Shown piece by piece: positions 48,688 through 58,959 of a DNA stretch of 64,000 bases. The notes under the pieces were generated by a model. The model was not told the origin of the DNA and made no database searches. It worked only from the letters and a program-made list of their open reading frames with translations. Source of the stretch: a virus; IMG/VR virus record IMGVR_UViG_3300009159_000050, positions 25,967 to 89,966 of that record. The stretch is one strand, 5' to 3'. A program made the translations under genes and the position numbers. Within the stretch, counting starts at the first letter, position 1. Every line of letters begins with the position of its first letter.

Positions 48688-49136
48688 TATACCTCCGTAA
48701 AGTCAATGCTCATACTAACGTAGTCTGACACCTTTGTTCTATTAATAATACTCTTAGAAAACTTTTCCATAAAAACAGTATATACTTCAGAAGCATTTTG
48801 TGCAGTAACAAAGTTACCTGATGAATCAAGCTCAGAGGCAACAACCTTTAAATAAATAGGAGAGCCTACATTGGACTTATAAAATGATTCAAGCCAAGCA
48901 GCACTATTATTTAAGTCAACTGTCTCAGATGTTTTTGATGGAACATACGACCAAGAAACCGATATATTCTTTTTTTGAGCAACTATATATTTTCTCATCT
49001 TACCATTAGCCATTCTAGCCTGGGTTTCAATAATCTCTGTAGAAATACTAATAGGATCTCTATTATGGTCTGTAAGTTTTTGCCAATTAGAATTATCTAG
49101 GGATAGCTGGATTCCAGCTTGTAGTAAGTACGCCAT
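48687..49136 (-). CDS. Distal tail-type minor tail protein
   Basis: This 149-residue beta-rich protein (KNISVSWSYVPSKTSETVDL, YLKVVASELDS, VSMSIDFTEV) lies between the tape measure and the hub genes, where distal tail proteins usually lie. Its short length fits a Dit-like N-terminal domain, but the assignment is positional. It overlaps both neighbours by one base. Confidence 0.65.
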   Translation of the reverse strand: MAYLLQAGIQLSLDNSNWQKLTDHNRDPISISTEIIETQARMANGKMRKYIVAQKKNISVSWSYVPSKTSETVDLNNSAAWLESFYKSNVGSPIYLKVVASELDSSGNFVTAQNASEVYTVFMEKFSKSIINRTKVSDYVSMSIDFTEV

Positions 49137-52100
49137 TATAAATTAACCTTATTAGTCTTATTATTTTTGCTTACTTCTAGCTTTAGCTTTCTCATAACTT
49201 CATTTGCTACAATTTCTGGGTTTGCGCTATTACTTGTTACAGGCATATTTATATTATACACTGTACCGCCAGAGTTTGCGCCCACTGTTGCGGTACCGTT
49301 ATTAATTGCATCCATTGTTTTAACACCATAATCTCTTACAGATGATGCTTTAACAACATATTCTCCATTTGAAACTCTAATTGATCCTCCACCAGCATAG
49401 CCAAGTGACGCTGTAATTGAATCTGATATTCCTGTTCCTGGTCCCCTGATAAGTCCACCATTGGCAAATTTAGGAATTCTAAGCTTTCCTTTATCTATAA
49501 ATCCTCCAGTTGCACCAGTAATTGCATCTCCAGCGCTACCTGGAAATGAACGATTAAATGGTGATACAAAAAGAGAGGCACTTTCGGACATAGCCCAAGG
49601 AAATCCTGCTGGATAATCTGGGGTTAACGTAAGTCTCTGCAAGTCAAAAAGATCGTCTGGAGATACATAGCTAAGGCCTCTTAGAAAATATGGATAGGTA
49701 TTGTAAGTACGGTTTGGACTGTTTCTCCAGGCAGTTAATTCGTCCTGGGTTTGGTTTCGGGGCATGACACCAGTTTGGCGAGATGCAAAGGCGGCAGCTT
49801 CAGTTTCTAAGTCTTTAATTCTTTGTAGTTCTGATAAAGCACTTGGATCTACATATCCGTCATTTCCATATGGGAAGTTCTTTGATGTACGAAATGGATT
49901 TTTAAACCATGCTACAACTTCTGGTCTAAAATTTGCATCCTGATACTCTTGCCTGCGAAGCAAATCATCCCGCTGCCAACCAATTGTGGAGTTGCGCTCA
50001 GCTGCAAACCATTCTTCCAGTGGACTCGCGCTGGAAACCATCCCGCTGGCGCGAGGGTCATCAGATTTTTTAGGCTTTTTAGGCTTTTTAGTTATTTTAG
50101 GTATTTTAGGTTTTTGAATAAGTTTTTGCACAGTTGTTTTTAAACTAGAAAGACCTGGAAGAGTAGGGTTATCTACAAGACTAGCCATACCTGGAAGATC
50201 ATAAATCTTATCATATGACATAAACCCACCAATTTTAGGAGCTGATGCTTTGCCTCCTGTGTCGCTCAGAGTATGAGAATGTCGTATTCTAGTAATTGCA
50301 GCTGCTTTATTATATAAAAAAGTTGAAAGACCCTGGTTTTGATAAGCTTTATCTGTATAGCGATAACCAATAGCTCCCGTAATTGGATCATAGGTTATAG
50401 AAGCGGCTGTTTTTCCAGTCAATGGGTCTATAACCTCTACTTGGTGGCGGGGATGTCGCCATGGGCTTAGTGACTCCCGTCCAAGGCCAGATCCTGGGTC
50501 TTTTATGGTTGAAAGAAAATCGTCTATAACTGGAGCATCTGCTTGATTCAAAGTATGTTTAGTAAACCTATAAATAAAGCTTTTATCACCCATCGTAAAA
50601 GGCTCTTCTATGACTGCTGGCAAAGCTTTATTTTCTGCAATAAGTTGTTTAGAGGTCGCACGTGGTAAATCCATTAGTGGGATAAAATTATTTAGTTTTG
50701 CTGCTAGTAGTGCCTCCCAATGTGCAAGGTCAAGTCGTGCTGCATCACCTTCTGGGAATAATAGTCTGCCTGATGATTTTATATCTTCAAACTTTTTTCT
50801 AGATACAGCGACCTTTTTCTTAAGTGCAGCGTTTGGATCAAATTTAGATTTAATGGATTGTAACATACCTGTAAGTCCAACGCCTGCCTCTGATTTGTAT
50901 GCTGCTAGTGCAGTTTTTTCAGCAGCTTTTTCAGAAGCTATTTTTGCAATCACTTCTTTACTAATTCCAATGTTGCCTATACGTGTACCAATTCTACCCC
51001 ATGGAAGAATTCCTGCAATATCAAGTGTTTGCTGCAACGCCATTTCAGGTGCAACTGATCCAAACCCTTCTTCTTGAGATCTTTTAATCCATTCTTCTTC
51101 TTGATTTCTATTTGTAGATGTCAGATAAGGAGTTCCTGGAAGGTCAAGGCCAGCAAAACGTAACATTTTCATTCCTTGGTTTACTGCTCCCATTTGTGCT
51201 AATCTGTCTACCCATGTAATACCTGGAAAAATGAAATTCTTATATGCATCGTAAGGAAGATCTACTACTCCATGGATATCTTGACCACGTAGATCTTTTC
51301 CTATTCCATAAGCCATAGGGTTAAAGATATCCTTAAAGCCTTGAAATGGTTTCTCATCTGGCTGCATTGACTTTGGTAGCGATTGCCAAGACTTAAAAAT
51401 ATTCTTTGGAGTTTCTTTCTTTGCCAACCAATCCATATTATTTTGATTTCCTTGACTTGAATAGTAGGCTGCAGATCCTGGTGCAAACTTAGTTCCAGCC
51501 ACAGAGCTTCCATGTCTATGTCCTGCTAGTCCACCTTCATGGAATCCTTTAGCTTTATCTAATCCACTATCAGTTATGTATTTTTTAAAGTTTTGCCATT
51601 GTAGAGAATTTTTGATCTCATCTGGATTTGTCCTTGCTGGTGGTTTAAATCTTTGAAGACCTTCTGCCCACCCAAGATAAACATCCTTTGTTGCTTGTGG
51701 CATATTTGGAGAGTTTTCTACAAGACCCCTTAAAAATGATGGATTAAGTCTCATAGGCATATTTAAAGCATTGTTTTCAAATTGTGCGTAACTGCTAAAA
51801 TACCCTCTTAGACCGCCATAACTTGGGCCGTATGGGTTTCCAATTTGTAATGCTAGCTTTTTATCTTTTATCTTTTTGCTACTCATAAATTTGGTATATG
51901 CTTTAAAAGTACTTTCATCAGCAAAAGCTTCAGCTGCGCCACCAAAATAAGTAATGGAGTCATAGTCTTGTAAAGTGATTGCACGGTCTTCCCAGGCTGC
52001 TAATCCCATACCCTTTTGTTTATTTTCTGCTGTTACAAAAAGTGATTCGTATTCATCTGCTAAATCTTTTTTACCGTCTTTTCTTAACTTTGCAATTGTT

Positions 52101-55100
52101 TTTCTAAAAGAGTCGTGTAAAACATCCATATCAAAATGGTGCATTGTCTCATGTATTGCAGTGTTACCCTGTACTTTATACTTTGAGTTAAACAATATGT
52201 GTGGTAGCAAATTTTCATAATTAGAAGATTTATCACCAAACCTTGGAATATATTGTCCGCCAACTCCTGCTGGCAATTCTTCCTTTTTTATTTTTGGTAG
52301 GGGTACATCTCCTAATGTATCAGATAAAAACTTTTCAACTTGGTTAGGCTTTATGGCTTTACCAGCTTGTTTGCCAACAAATAACTTAGAAATAAGTTTA
52401 CCAATACCACCAAGAATATTGCCTGCAAGACCTCCGCCAGCAAGCATAAGCGGTCCAAGTCCATATGCTCCCATGCCCATTCCACCCATAGAAGCTCCAG
52501 AGCCTGGATAGCGCATTGGATCTTTGTCTATACCCATTCCTGAACCAAAAAGTTTGTTTGGCTGCTCTTGCATTTGATGCCAGTAATCTGATATATCTTT
52601 TGTCTTTCCAGCAAAGTTAAGTCCTGGAATTTCTGTCCCGCCCCAAAGGTCTTTACCCTTTGAAGGATTGTATCTTAGCTCGCCCCATCTGCCTGTGCGT
52701 GAATTTCCTGTTGGTTTTCCATTTAAATAATTTGGTAGGTCTGGGCGCCATGGGAACAATGGAAGTTGCTGACTAGAACCAGGTTTTACTGGTCCACCCT
52801 CAGCAAGATTCATTATTTCGTAAATGTCACGCATATTTGGAACAACTAGTGAATTAGGAATATAGGTGTTTCCACCCATGTTATCTTTATAGTATCTATT
52901 TTTTATTTTTAAGCGATCCCCTAAAAATTTTCCTGGAAGAGAGCCTGCATCCTTTTTATTTTTTATAAGCCCACCTTCTGCAAACCTTCCAGCATTAAGT
53001 GCATCAAGTGCACCTACCCCATACTTCTTAACAGATTTTGCTTTAACTACATACTCGCCATTTGAAAGTAATGCGGGTATGGAATCAGAAGTACCAGTCC
53101 CAGCACCTCTAATCATTCCTCCACTAGCTTGTTTTATTACATCTTTCGCTTTTTCCTTCTTAGGAATCCTGTTAACTTCTGATCTAGCAAGAGAAGCTCC
53201 ACCTCTAATTTCTTCTGCTCTAGCCTTTAGTCTAGCAATTTCAGCATCTTTTATTCTTATCTCTGTGTCTTGATCAAATTCCATTTGTAGGTTTTGTGCT
53301 TGCTGTTCAAGAGATGCTGCTTTTATATAGTCTCCAGAGATCTTTGCCAATACCACTTCATTGGCAAGACCCTTCATCTTCATTTGAAGATCTATATGTC
53401 TTTGTGATTCATCATTAACACTCTTTTGTGCATCACGTTTTGCTTCAAGTCCCTTGATTTCTGCATCAAGAACCTTTAGGTATGCTTCTGAAGATTTGCT
53501 TAGCCCATCAACTCCATCTGTAGGATCTGTGTAATCTGTTACTTCTGGATTAAGAAATTCTTTATACTGCTTATACGAATCTGTAAAATTACTAGACTTT
53601 AAATATGCTTGAATCATTTCAAGAGGTGAGACTTTTCTCATTCCTTGTGATCTAGCCCAGTTTTTAATAGCATCTGCTGTTGTAAGCTGTAATGCAAGAT
53701 TCATCATAATAATCTTGTCAGCTGTCATTGCAGCCTCATCACCGCTTTCTTTAAAAATAGTTTTAATTTCAGCTAGTCTAGCAATTGCATCTGGATTTTT
53801 GCTTGCATTAATAGCAGCACTTAAAGCCACTACCCCAACTTCTGCAGTTACAGAAGATGATTTTAATCCATTAACTCTTTCAATAATTTGATCAAAGCTT
53901 AAGCTACCATTGCTTGTAACACTAAATAAATCAAGCATTTGATCTGCAAGAATTTTTTGAATATTTGTTAAATCACCGTATGACTTGGCTATAGCACCTG
54001 TATATTGTGTTCCTGCAAAGAAAGAATCACCAGCTTTTCTATTTGCTTCTGCAACCTTATCTAGACTTACTGTTGTTGCTGTTTGTGCATCTACTACATC
54101 TTTAGAAACACTTTTCCAAACTTCTGCAAAGTCTTTAGTTCTATTAGCTGCTGCTAAAAGGCCTTGTACATATTTTTCTGCATTTTTTGGGTCAAGCCCA
54201 CCAACTGATATAGCTGTAGTAACCTGAGATCTAATTGATCCAGTTAGGCTTCTTAAACTTAATTCGCTATCTGATATATTTTTAATAAATATTGCCAAAG
54301 GATTATCTTCTGGAAGTTTACTTATTGCATCAACTACGGCTTGAACTTCTGGAGATAGCATCCCAAGGCTGTCTTTTAAATTATTTGAGGCTAATACAAG
54401 ATTTGTAATTTTTATCTCTGTGTTTAAAGCTGTATCTCCAAGTAAGGATATAATTTCAGTGCTTGGAGTAAATGTTGCTCTTACGCTTGCTGCATGCTCA
54501 TTTTGTTTTTTAATTAATGCAGTAAGTGCTGTTGTTACTAATCCAATAGATGCTCCAGCTAGTGGGCCCCATTTTCCAAACATCATTCCTAAGCTTGCGC
54601 CTGCGAGTGCTCCTTGAGCCATACCCTTACCAGCAAAGTCTGGAAGCATTGAAAGAGCCATGTTTGCTCCAAGAATACCCATTCCTCCCCCTTTGGAGGC
54701 TAATCTTTGTATTCCTTTTGGTTTTACTTGAGGAGGATCTTTAGGATCTGGAGGAACAATTGGCAATACCGTCATTCCTGGCTGTGGTGTAGCTCCAATT
54801 GGTGCTGGTCCTTGAGCTCTTGTAGCTACTCTACGTGCTCTTCCACTTTGTTTTCTAAGTTCTTTATCTCTTGCTGCTGCATAAGCTCTTGCATCATCTC
54901 TTCCATCTTGTGCTGCAAGTCTATGTGGACTTTTTCTGTCACGACTAGCTTCGTATATGTCTCGTGTACCCTTTTTTACTCCTCTGTCATAAGCCTCTCC
55001 GTCTTTTTTGCCTCTTTCCATTACTGCTCTTGCAGTTGCAACAGACCCCGATTTTCTAGGATCACTTTCTAATGTAGAAATGTCTACAGCTCTTGGAGGA

Positions 55101-57850
55101 AATACATGACCCATTTGTAAGTCTGCAGCAGACTTTCCAGTCATTCTTTCATATAGCCTTTTTGCTCCTGGACGAATTCTTGTATAAGATCTAAGTCCAG
55201 TTAGTCTGGATTTAAAGGCTCCACGTCTTGATCTATTTGGTGCTGTGCCACCTGCTTCTCTAGAATCAGTTGGGATGGTACCATATACATCTTCATCTAA
55301 ACCAAAAGTTCTTCTTACTACAGCACGCTCTTTTGGTGCCGCTATAGAATCAACCTGCTTTTCTACTGATTTTCCAGCAGCAGCCCAAGATTTACGCATT
55401 CTTTCGTTCTCATCTTTTATATCTGCAAATGTTGTATTATATTCTGTATTTAATCTATCTACAAATTGTGATGTAATTTGTTCATATTCTCTGTATATAC
55501 CATCAAATCTTCCAGATGATATCTGTGATGATGTTGGAGCTATTCCTCTTGCCTCTCCTATTCTTAAAGCAAGAGGAGAAAGAACTGATGGAGTATTAGT
55601 AGTGCCAGCACGTCCTGCCATATTTTCTGCAGCAGGCTGTAGTCTTATGGCATGCTCTGGATAGATAGGAAGTTCAGTAGCACCTAGTTTTGGTTTTCCA
55701 ACGTCATATCCTGGAATCTTATCAGCAATCATTGCATTGATAATGCTGCCATACTTTTGGCTCATCTTAGTTGGTATTACTGTTTCTCCAGGCATTAGGA
55801 GTGCTAGTTCTGAATCTTCATTTCCTATACCGCCAACAGTTGATGGTCTTCCGCCTGCAAACTTTTTAATTGGCCCACGAGTAATTGGTGGACCTACTGG
55901 AACAAATTGTGATTGAGCAGCAATAGCTCTTTGGTATGCCCTTGTTAGCGCATTAACTGCTGATGCCTCAGAGGTGAATGTCTGTGCAAGCTTTGTGTGA
56001 ACCTGATCAAGAGATGCTGCAACGGCTGCTGCATTTCTTTGTTCAGTAGTCATGTACTTAACTTCAGATCCTAATACTGCAGTTGACTGTCCAGTTTTAT
56101 TAAATGCTGATTTTAAGAATGCAAAAAGTTTAACCATATTTGCAAGACCGTTCATGACTAAACCAGCTGTCATCAAGAGTACTGGGCCAAGACCAGCAAT
56201 CACTGCAGTTAGAGTAACTATAATCTTTTTAGTAGTTGAACTTAAGCCATCAAACTTTTCTAATATATTTGTAATAAATTTAGCAATTGGTGTGATTCCT
56301 TTTAAGAATTCTTCTCCAAGTGGAATAAGTGCTAGTTTTAAATTTTCAACAGAACTTCTAAATTTATTCATGGCAGACTCTGAGGTCATGCCTAATTCTT
56401 TTTCTGATAAGGCTGCAAGTTGTTGAACCGATGATCCAGCTAAATCAAGAACACGTGATGCTTGAGTTCCTTCTTTTGTTACGTTTGCAAACAATGTAGA
56501 AAGACGTGCAAACTGGAACTTTCCAAACATTTGCTCAATGGCTTGAGCTCTATTGAGTGGATCTAGTTGGTTAAGTGCTGTAGCAAATTCAACAACAGTT
56601 TTCTTTAGGTCTCCTTTATTATCTACAACTATTTTCTTTACATTTATTCCAAAACTTTCAAGCATAGCATTTGCTTTACCAGTTGGGTTAATCATAGATG
56701 CAAGACCAGACTTAAGTGCGTTAGCTCCTTCTGAGGCGTTAATTCCACCTTCTTTCATTGCTGTCATTAAGAATGCTAAATCTTTTACATCTCCGCCAAG
56801 TTGTTGAATAATTGGAGCTGCTTTTGGAATAGCAGTTGATATGTCATCAAGGGATAATACGGTTTGGTTTTCTACTGCGTTAAGAAAATCAATTGATTCC
56901 GCAAGATTTTCTGAAGACATTGAAAAAGCATTTTGCAAAGAAATTGTTGTTTCAAGTGCTTTTTGACTTTCTACTTGGCCAAGGATGGAAAGTCTTGTTG
57001 CTGCAGTTGTTTGTCTTGTTAGATCAACACCTTTAAAGCCTGCTGCTGCAGCTTCTGCTGCTAAACCAACTGTGGTTGAAACTGCGATACCATACTTAGT
57101 AAATTCTTTTCCAAGTTCTTGAATATCTTTTAATGCTTGTTGTGATTCTCCAGTTGGTGTAAATAAATCTCCGTAAACCTTTTTAAATCTAATTGCCTGT
57201 GTTTCCATATCCATAAAGGTTTTTGCAGCAGCTGAACCAACTGCGATAAGTGGCAAAGTAAAACCAACCATAAGCTGGCGTCCTGCCCATTGGGTATTTT
57301 TACCAAAGTTAAGAAGGTTAGTTGAACCCTGTTTTAAAAGCTGGTTGAATATTGCTTGTTTTTGAGCAGCTATCTGTGTTCTTGTTCCAAGATCAGTCAT
57401 GTCAAGAGATAGAGGTCTGACAGCAATTGCCTTCATTGCTCCGCTAGCGTCACGACCCATACGTATATACTGTGTCTGTAAATCTTTTACATTTTCTCTT
57501 GCTACCTTGTTTATCGTGTCTTGCTCAGTCTTAAATAATCTACCGAAAGTTTTTGATGCACCTCCAGCAAATCTAAAATATTCTCCTAATGAGAATTTAT
57601 TTTTTTCTAGACTACTAGTAAAAGACTCAGTAGTAGTTTTTATTGTTCTTATCTCTGCTGCAAATCTGCCAGTAGCATTTACTGAATTTATTAATGTTTG
57701 TTGAAATTGAGCAGAGACTGCATTAGCTGCAGCGCCACCCTTAGCCATTGAGGAATGAAAGGCTGATATCTGTCTCTGTAAATTTTTGATACTGGCAAGT
57801 GCCTGGGTCGTATCAATATTTACTTGAATATTAGACTGAGTATCAGCCAT
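49136..57850 (-). CDS. Tape measure protein with embedded enzyme-like domains
   Basis: This 2904-residue protein is rich in helices and hydrophobic segments, e.g. LIAVGSAAAKTFMDMETQAI and KIIVTLTAVIAGLGPVLL. It has the GPGTGxSDSI-x-GEYVVKA motif at about 1580 and 2795 (a related form at about 664), which is typical of actinophage tape measures. Embedded parts: an HETMHH metallopeptidase-like region (H1900-E1901, H1904) with EAFADE about 70 residues later; a GNAT-like segment with YQNQGLSTFLYNKA (about 2500); and a basic region with MGHVFPPRAVD (about 912). At roughly 1.5 angstrom per residue the tail would be up to about 430 nm. Confidence 0.88.
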   Translation of the reverse strand: MADTQSNIQVNIDTTQALASIKNLQRQISAFHSSMAKGGAAANAVSAQFQQTLINSVNATGRFAAEIRTIKTTTESFTSSLEKNKFSLGEYFRFAGGASKTFGRLFKTEQDTINKVARENVKDLQTQYIRMGRDASGAMKAIAVRPLSLDMTDLGTRTQIAAQKQAIFNQLLKQGSTNLLNFGKNTQWAGRQLMVGFTLPLIAVGSAAAKTFMDMETQAIRFKKVYGDLFTPTGESQQALKDIQELGKEFTKYGIAVSTTVGLAAEAAAAGFKGVDLTRQTTAATRLSILGQVESQKALETTISLQNAFSMSSENLAESIDFLNAVENQTVLSLDDISTAIPKAAPIIQQLGGDVKDLAFLMTAMKEGGINASEGANALKSGLASMINPTGKANAMLESFGINVKKIVVDNKGDLKKTVVEFATALNQLDPLNRAQAIEQMFGKFQFARLSTLFANVTKEGTQASRVLDLAGSSVQQLAALSEKELGMTSESAMNKFRSSVENLKLALIPLGEEFLKGITPIAKFITNILEKFDGLSSTTKKIIVTLTAVIAGLGPVLLMTAGLVMNGLANMVKLFAFLKSAFNKTGQSTAVLGSEVKYMTTEQRNAAAVAASLDQVHTKLAQTFTSEASAVNALTRAYQRAIAAQSQFVPVGPPITRGPIKKFAGGRPSTVGGIGNEDSELALLMPGETVIPTKMSQKYGSIINAMIADKIPGYDVGKPKLGATELPIYPEHAIRLQPAAENMAGRAGTTNTPSVLSPLALRIGEARGIAPTSSQISSGRFDGIYREYEQITSQFVDRLNTEYNTTFADIKDENERMRKSWAAAGKSVEKQVDSIAAPKERAVVRRTFGLDEDVYGTIPTDSREAGGTAPNRSRRGAFKSRLTGLRSYTRIRPGAKRLYERMTGKSAADLQMGHVFPPRAVDISTLESDPRKSGSVATARAVMERGKKDGEAYDRGVKKGTRDIYEASRDRKSPHRLAAQDGRDDARAYAAARDKELRKQSGRARRVATRAQGPAPIGATPQPGMTVLPIVPPDPKDPPQVKPKGIQRLASKGGGMGILGANMALSMLPDFAGKGMAQGALAGASLGMMFGKWGPLAGASIGLVTTALTALIKKQNEHAASVRATFTPSTEIISLLGDTALNTEIKITNLVLASNNLKDSLGMLSPEVQAVVDAISKLPEDNPLAIFIKNISDSELSLRSLTGSIRSQVTTAISVGGLDPKNAEKYVQGLLAAANRTKDFAEVWKSVSKDVVDAQTATTVSLDKVAEANRKAGDSFFAGTQYTGAIAKSYGDLTNIQKILADQMLDLFSVTSNGSLSFDQIIERVNGLKSSSVTAEVGVVALSAAINASKNPDAIARLAEIKTIFKESGDEAAMTADKIIMMNLALQLTTADAIKNWARSQGMRKVSPLEMIQAYLKSSNFTDSYKQYKEFLNPEVTDYTDPTDGVDGLSKSSEAYLKVLDAEIKGLEAKRDAQKSVNDESQRHIDLQMKMKGLANEVVLAKISGDYIKAASLEQQAQNLQMEFDQDTEIRIKDAEIARLKARAEEIRGGASLARSEVNRIPKKEKAKDVIKQASGGMIRGAGTGTSDSIPALLSNGEYVVKAKSVKKYGVGALDALNAGRFAEGGLIKNKKDAGSLPGKFLGDRLKIKNRYYKDNMGGNTYIPNSLVVPNMRDIYEIMNLAEGGPVKPGSSQQLPLFPWRPDLPNYLNGKPTGNSRTGRWGELRYNPSKGKDLWGGTEIPGLNFAGKTKDISDYWHQMQEQPNKLFGSGMGIDKDPMRYPGSGASMGGMGMGAYGLGPLMLAGGGLAGNILGGIGKLISKLFVGKQAGKAIKPNQVEKFLSDTLGDVPLPKIKKEELPAGVGGQYIPRFGDKSSNYENLLPHILFNSKYKVQGNTAIHETMHHFDMDVLHDSFRKTIAKLRKDGKKDLADEYESLFVTAENKQKGMGLAAWEDRAITLQDYDSITYFGGAAEAFADESTFKAYTKFMSSKKIKDKKLALQIGNPYGPSYGGLRGYFSSYAQFENNALNMPMRLNPSFLRGLVENSPNMPQATKDVYLGWAEGLQRFKPPARTNPDEIKNSLQWQNFKKYITDSGLDKAKGFHEGGLAGHRHGSSVAGTKFAPGSAAYYSSQGNQNNMDWLAKKETPKNIFKSWQSLPKSMQPDEKPFQGFKDIFNPMAYGIGKDLRGQDIHGVVDLPYDAYKNFIFPGITWVDRLAQMGAVNQGMKMLRFAGLDLPGTPYLTSTNRNQEEEWIKRSQEEGFGSVAPEMALQQTLDIAGILPWGRIGTRIGNIGISKEVIAKIASEKAAEKTALAAYKSEAGVGLTGMLQSIKSKFDPNAALKKKVAVSRKKFEDIKSSGRLLFPEGDAARLDLAHWEALLAAKLNNFIPLMDLPRATSKQLIAENKALPAVIEEPFTMGDKSFIYRFTKHTLNQADAPVIDDFLSTIKDPGSGLGRESLSPWRHPRHQVEVIDPLTGKTAASITYDPITGAIGYRYTDKAYQNQGLSTFLYNKAAAITRIRHSHTLSDTGGKASAPKIGGFMSYDKIYDLPGMASLVDNPTLPGLSSLKTTVQKLIQKPKIPKITKKPKKPKKSDDPRASGMVSSASPLEEWFAAERNSTIGWQRDDLLRRQEYQDANFRPEVVAWFKNPFRTSKNFPYGNDGYVDPSALSELQRIKDLETEAAAFASRQTGVMPRNQTQDELTAWRNSPNRTYNTYPYFLRGLSYVSPDDLFDLQRLTLTPDYPAGFPWAMSESASLFVSPFNRSFPGSAGDAITGATGGFIDKGKLRIPKFANGGLIRGPGTGISDSITASLGYAGGGSIRVSNGEYVVKASSVRDYGVKTMDAINNGTATVGANSGGTVYNINMPVTSNSANPEIVANEVMRKLKLEVSKNNKTNKVNL

Positions 57851-57874
57851 TCACTATACCTCTTTATTTAGTTA

Positions 57875-58198
57875 TTATTCATTACCGTTGAACATTGCTG
57901 CTGCATCAGAAATCTTAATTCCTGAAGCTACTTCAACAATCTCATAAACGGTAGGCAAATCAATGTTCTCTTCAAGTACTGAAATGTCTGTAGATAGCTC
58001 TGGCTTATACTGCTCCATTGCAATTAGAACACATTCCATTAGTAAGTCAATAGACTTCTCGTTGTCGTCTACTACTGCTGCAATACCCTCAAACTTTTTC
58101 ATAAACTTTCGTAAAAGTGAAATCTTAAGCGGTCTTAAGGTTATTTCTGTACCATCAATTAGCTTGATCTTTTGCGCTTCATGCACAGTTGTTGCCAT
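57875..58198 (-). CDS. Tail assembly chaperone, short paralogue
   Basis: The ATG at 58198 with GGGAGGGATCAAC gives 107 residues. The protein is a paralogue of the N-terminal half of the 58226-58942 product: KIKLIDGTEITLRPLKISLLRKFMKKF aligns with IYLFDGTEVEIMPLKIKYLREFM, and ENIDLPTVYEIVEVASGIK with DNIDLPTVHEILDVAGNIK (written here in parts). Its own promoter (58225-58233) lies upstream. It probably helps the tape measure assemble. Confidence 0.8.
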   Translation of the reverse strand: MATTVHEAQKIKLIDGTEITLRPLKISLLRKFMKKFEGIAAVVDDNEKSIDLLMECVLIAMEQYKPELSTDISVLEENIDLPTVYEIVEVASGIKISDAAAMFNGNE

Positions 58199-58224
58199 GT
58201 TGATCCCTCCCATAGGTTAAGATA

Positions 58225-58233
58225 ATTATACCA
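58225..58233 (-). promoter_or_regulatory. Extended -10 promoter before the short chaperone gene
   Basis: TGGTATAAT on the minus strand, 27 bases before ATG 58198; it overlaps the stop of the upstream gene. Confidence 0.55.
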
Positions 58234-58942
58234 TAAGGGATGGGTCTCTTGCGTCTTCATATTCAAGACCAAACCCAATACCAAAACCAGCCTTCTTAGC
58301 ATTCTGCCCCTGCAATGATAATATGTCATTGCTATCACTTGTTGCTCCACCACTAAATACTCTAGCCTTCATATCTTCCCATTCTTTTTGACCACGATCT
58401 GAACCTGATGCTTCATCTAGATCAACTCCTTGAATAGCTGCAAAAAATTTCTTTTCTTGATAATCTAGCTCTCTCTTGCTTGATATAATTGCCATAATCT
58501 CTGACAAGGATAGTGATGCTTCTAGCTCTTTATAATCTTTCCATATACCAAGCAAAAATACTTCAGACTCTAATTTTGCTAAATCAAACTCTTCCCAGGA
58601 TGGTCCTGGGTCTCCCTTTTGGACCTGTGTCTTAATGTCTTCTTCTGATTCCTCGCCAACTTTAATATTTCCAGCAACATCTAGTATTTCATGTACGGTT
58701 GGTAGGTCTATATTGTCTTCTAAGTCCTGAATGCTTTTTGATATTTGAGGATAGTACTGCTTCATTGCTATTCTAGTGCATTCTACTAAAACCTGCATTG
58801 CTTCATCATCGTTTTTGGTTTGTTTAATGTTGTTAAAAGCATCCATGAATTCTCTTAAATACTTAATTTTAAGAGGCATTATTTCTACTTCTGTGCCGTC
58901 AAATAAATAAATATTTTTTGTTTTATATATTTCTGTAGCCAT
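58226..58942 (-). CDS. Tail assembly chaperone, full-length (G-T type) in one frame
   Basis: This 238-residue protein has an N-terminal part (about 1-100) that is paralogous to the 57875-58198 gene and a C-terminal extension (WKDYKELEASLSLSEIM, KRELDYQEKKFFAAIQGVDL). In other siphophages that extension is made by a -1 frameshift. Here it is read continuously, with no slippery site needed. It lies just before the short paralogue and the tape measure gene, as expected for a chaperone. Confidence 0.8.
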   Translation of the reverse strand: MATEIYKTKNIYLFDGTEVEIMPLKIKYLREFMDAFNNIKQTKNDDEAMQVLVECTRIAMKQYYPQISKSIQDLEDNIDLPTVHEILDVAGNIKVGEESEEDIKTQVQKGDPGPSWEEFDLAKLESEVFLLGIWKDYKELEASLSLSEIMAIISSKRELDYQEKKFFAAIQGVDLDEASGSDRGQKEWEDMKARVFSGGATSDSNDILSLQGQNAKKAGFGIGFGLEYEDARDPSLMV

Positions 58943-58959
58943 GGTGTATTAAGTTTACC

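Noticed and set aside
54707-55072. 121-residue Ser/Cys-rich plus-strand frame
   Set aside because: Shadow of the tape measure gene; no start signals and low-complexity composition.
58226-58942. Programmed -1 frameshift in the tail assembly chaperone
   Set aside because: The extension is already in frame, and no slippery heptamer is seen at the boundary near residue 100.
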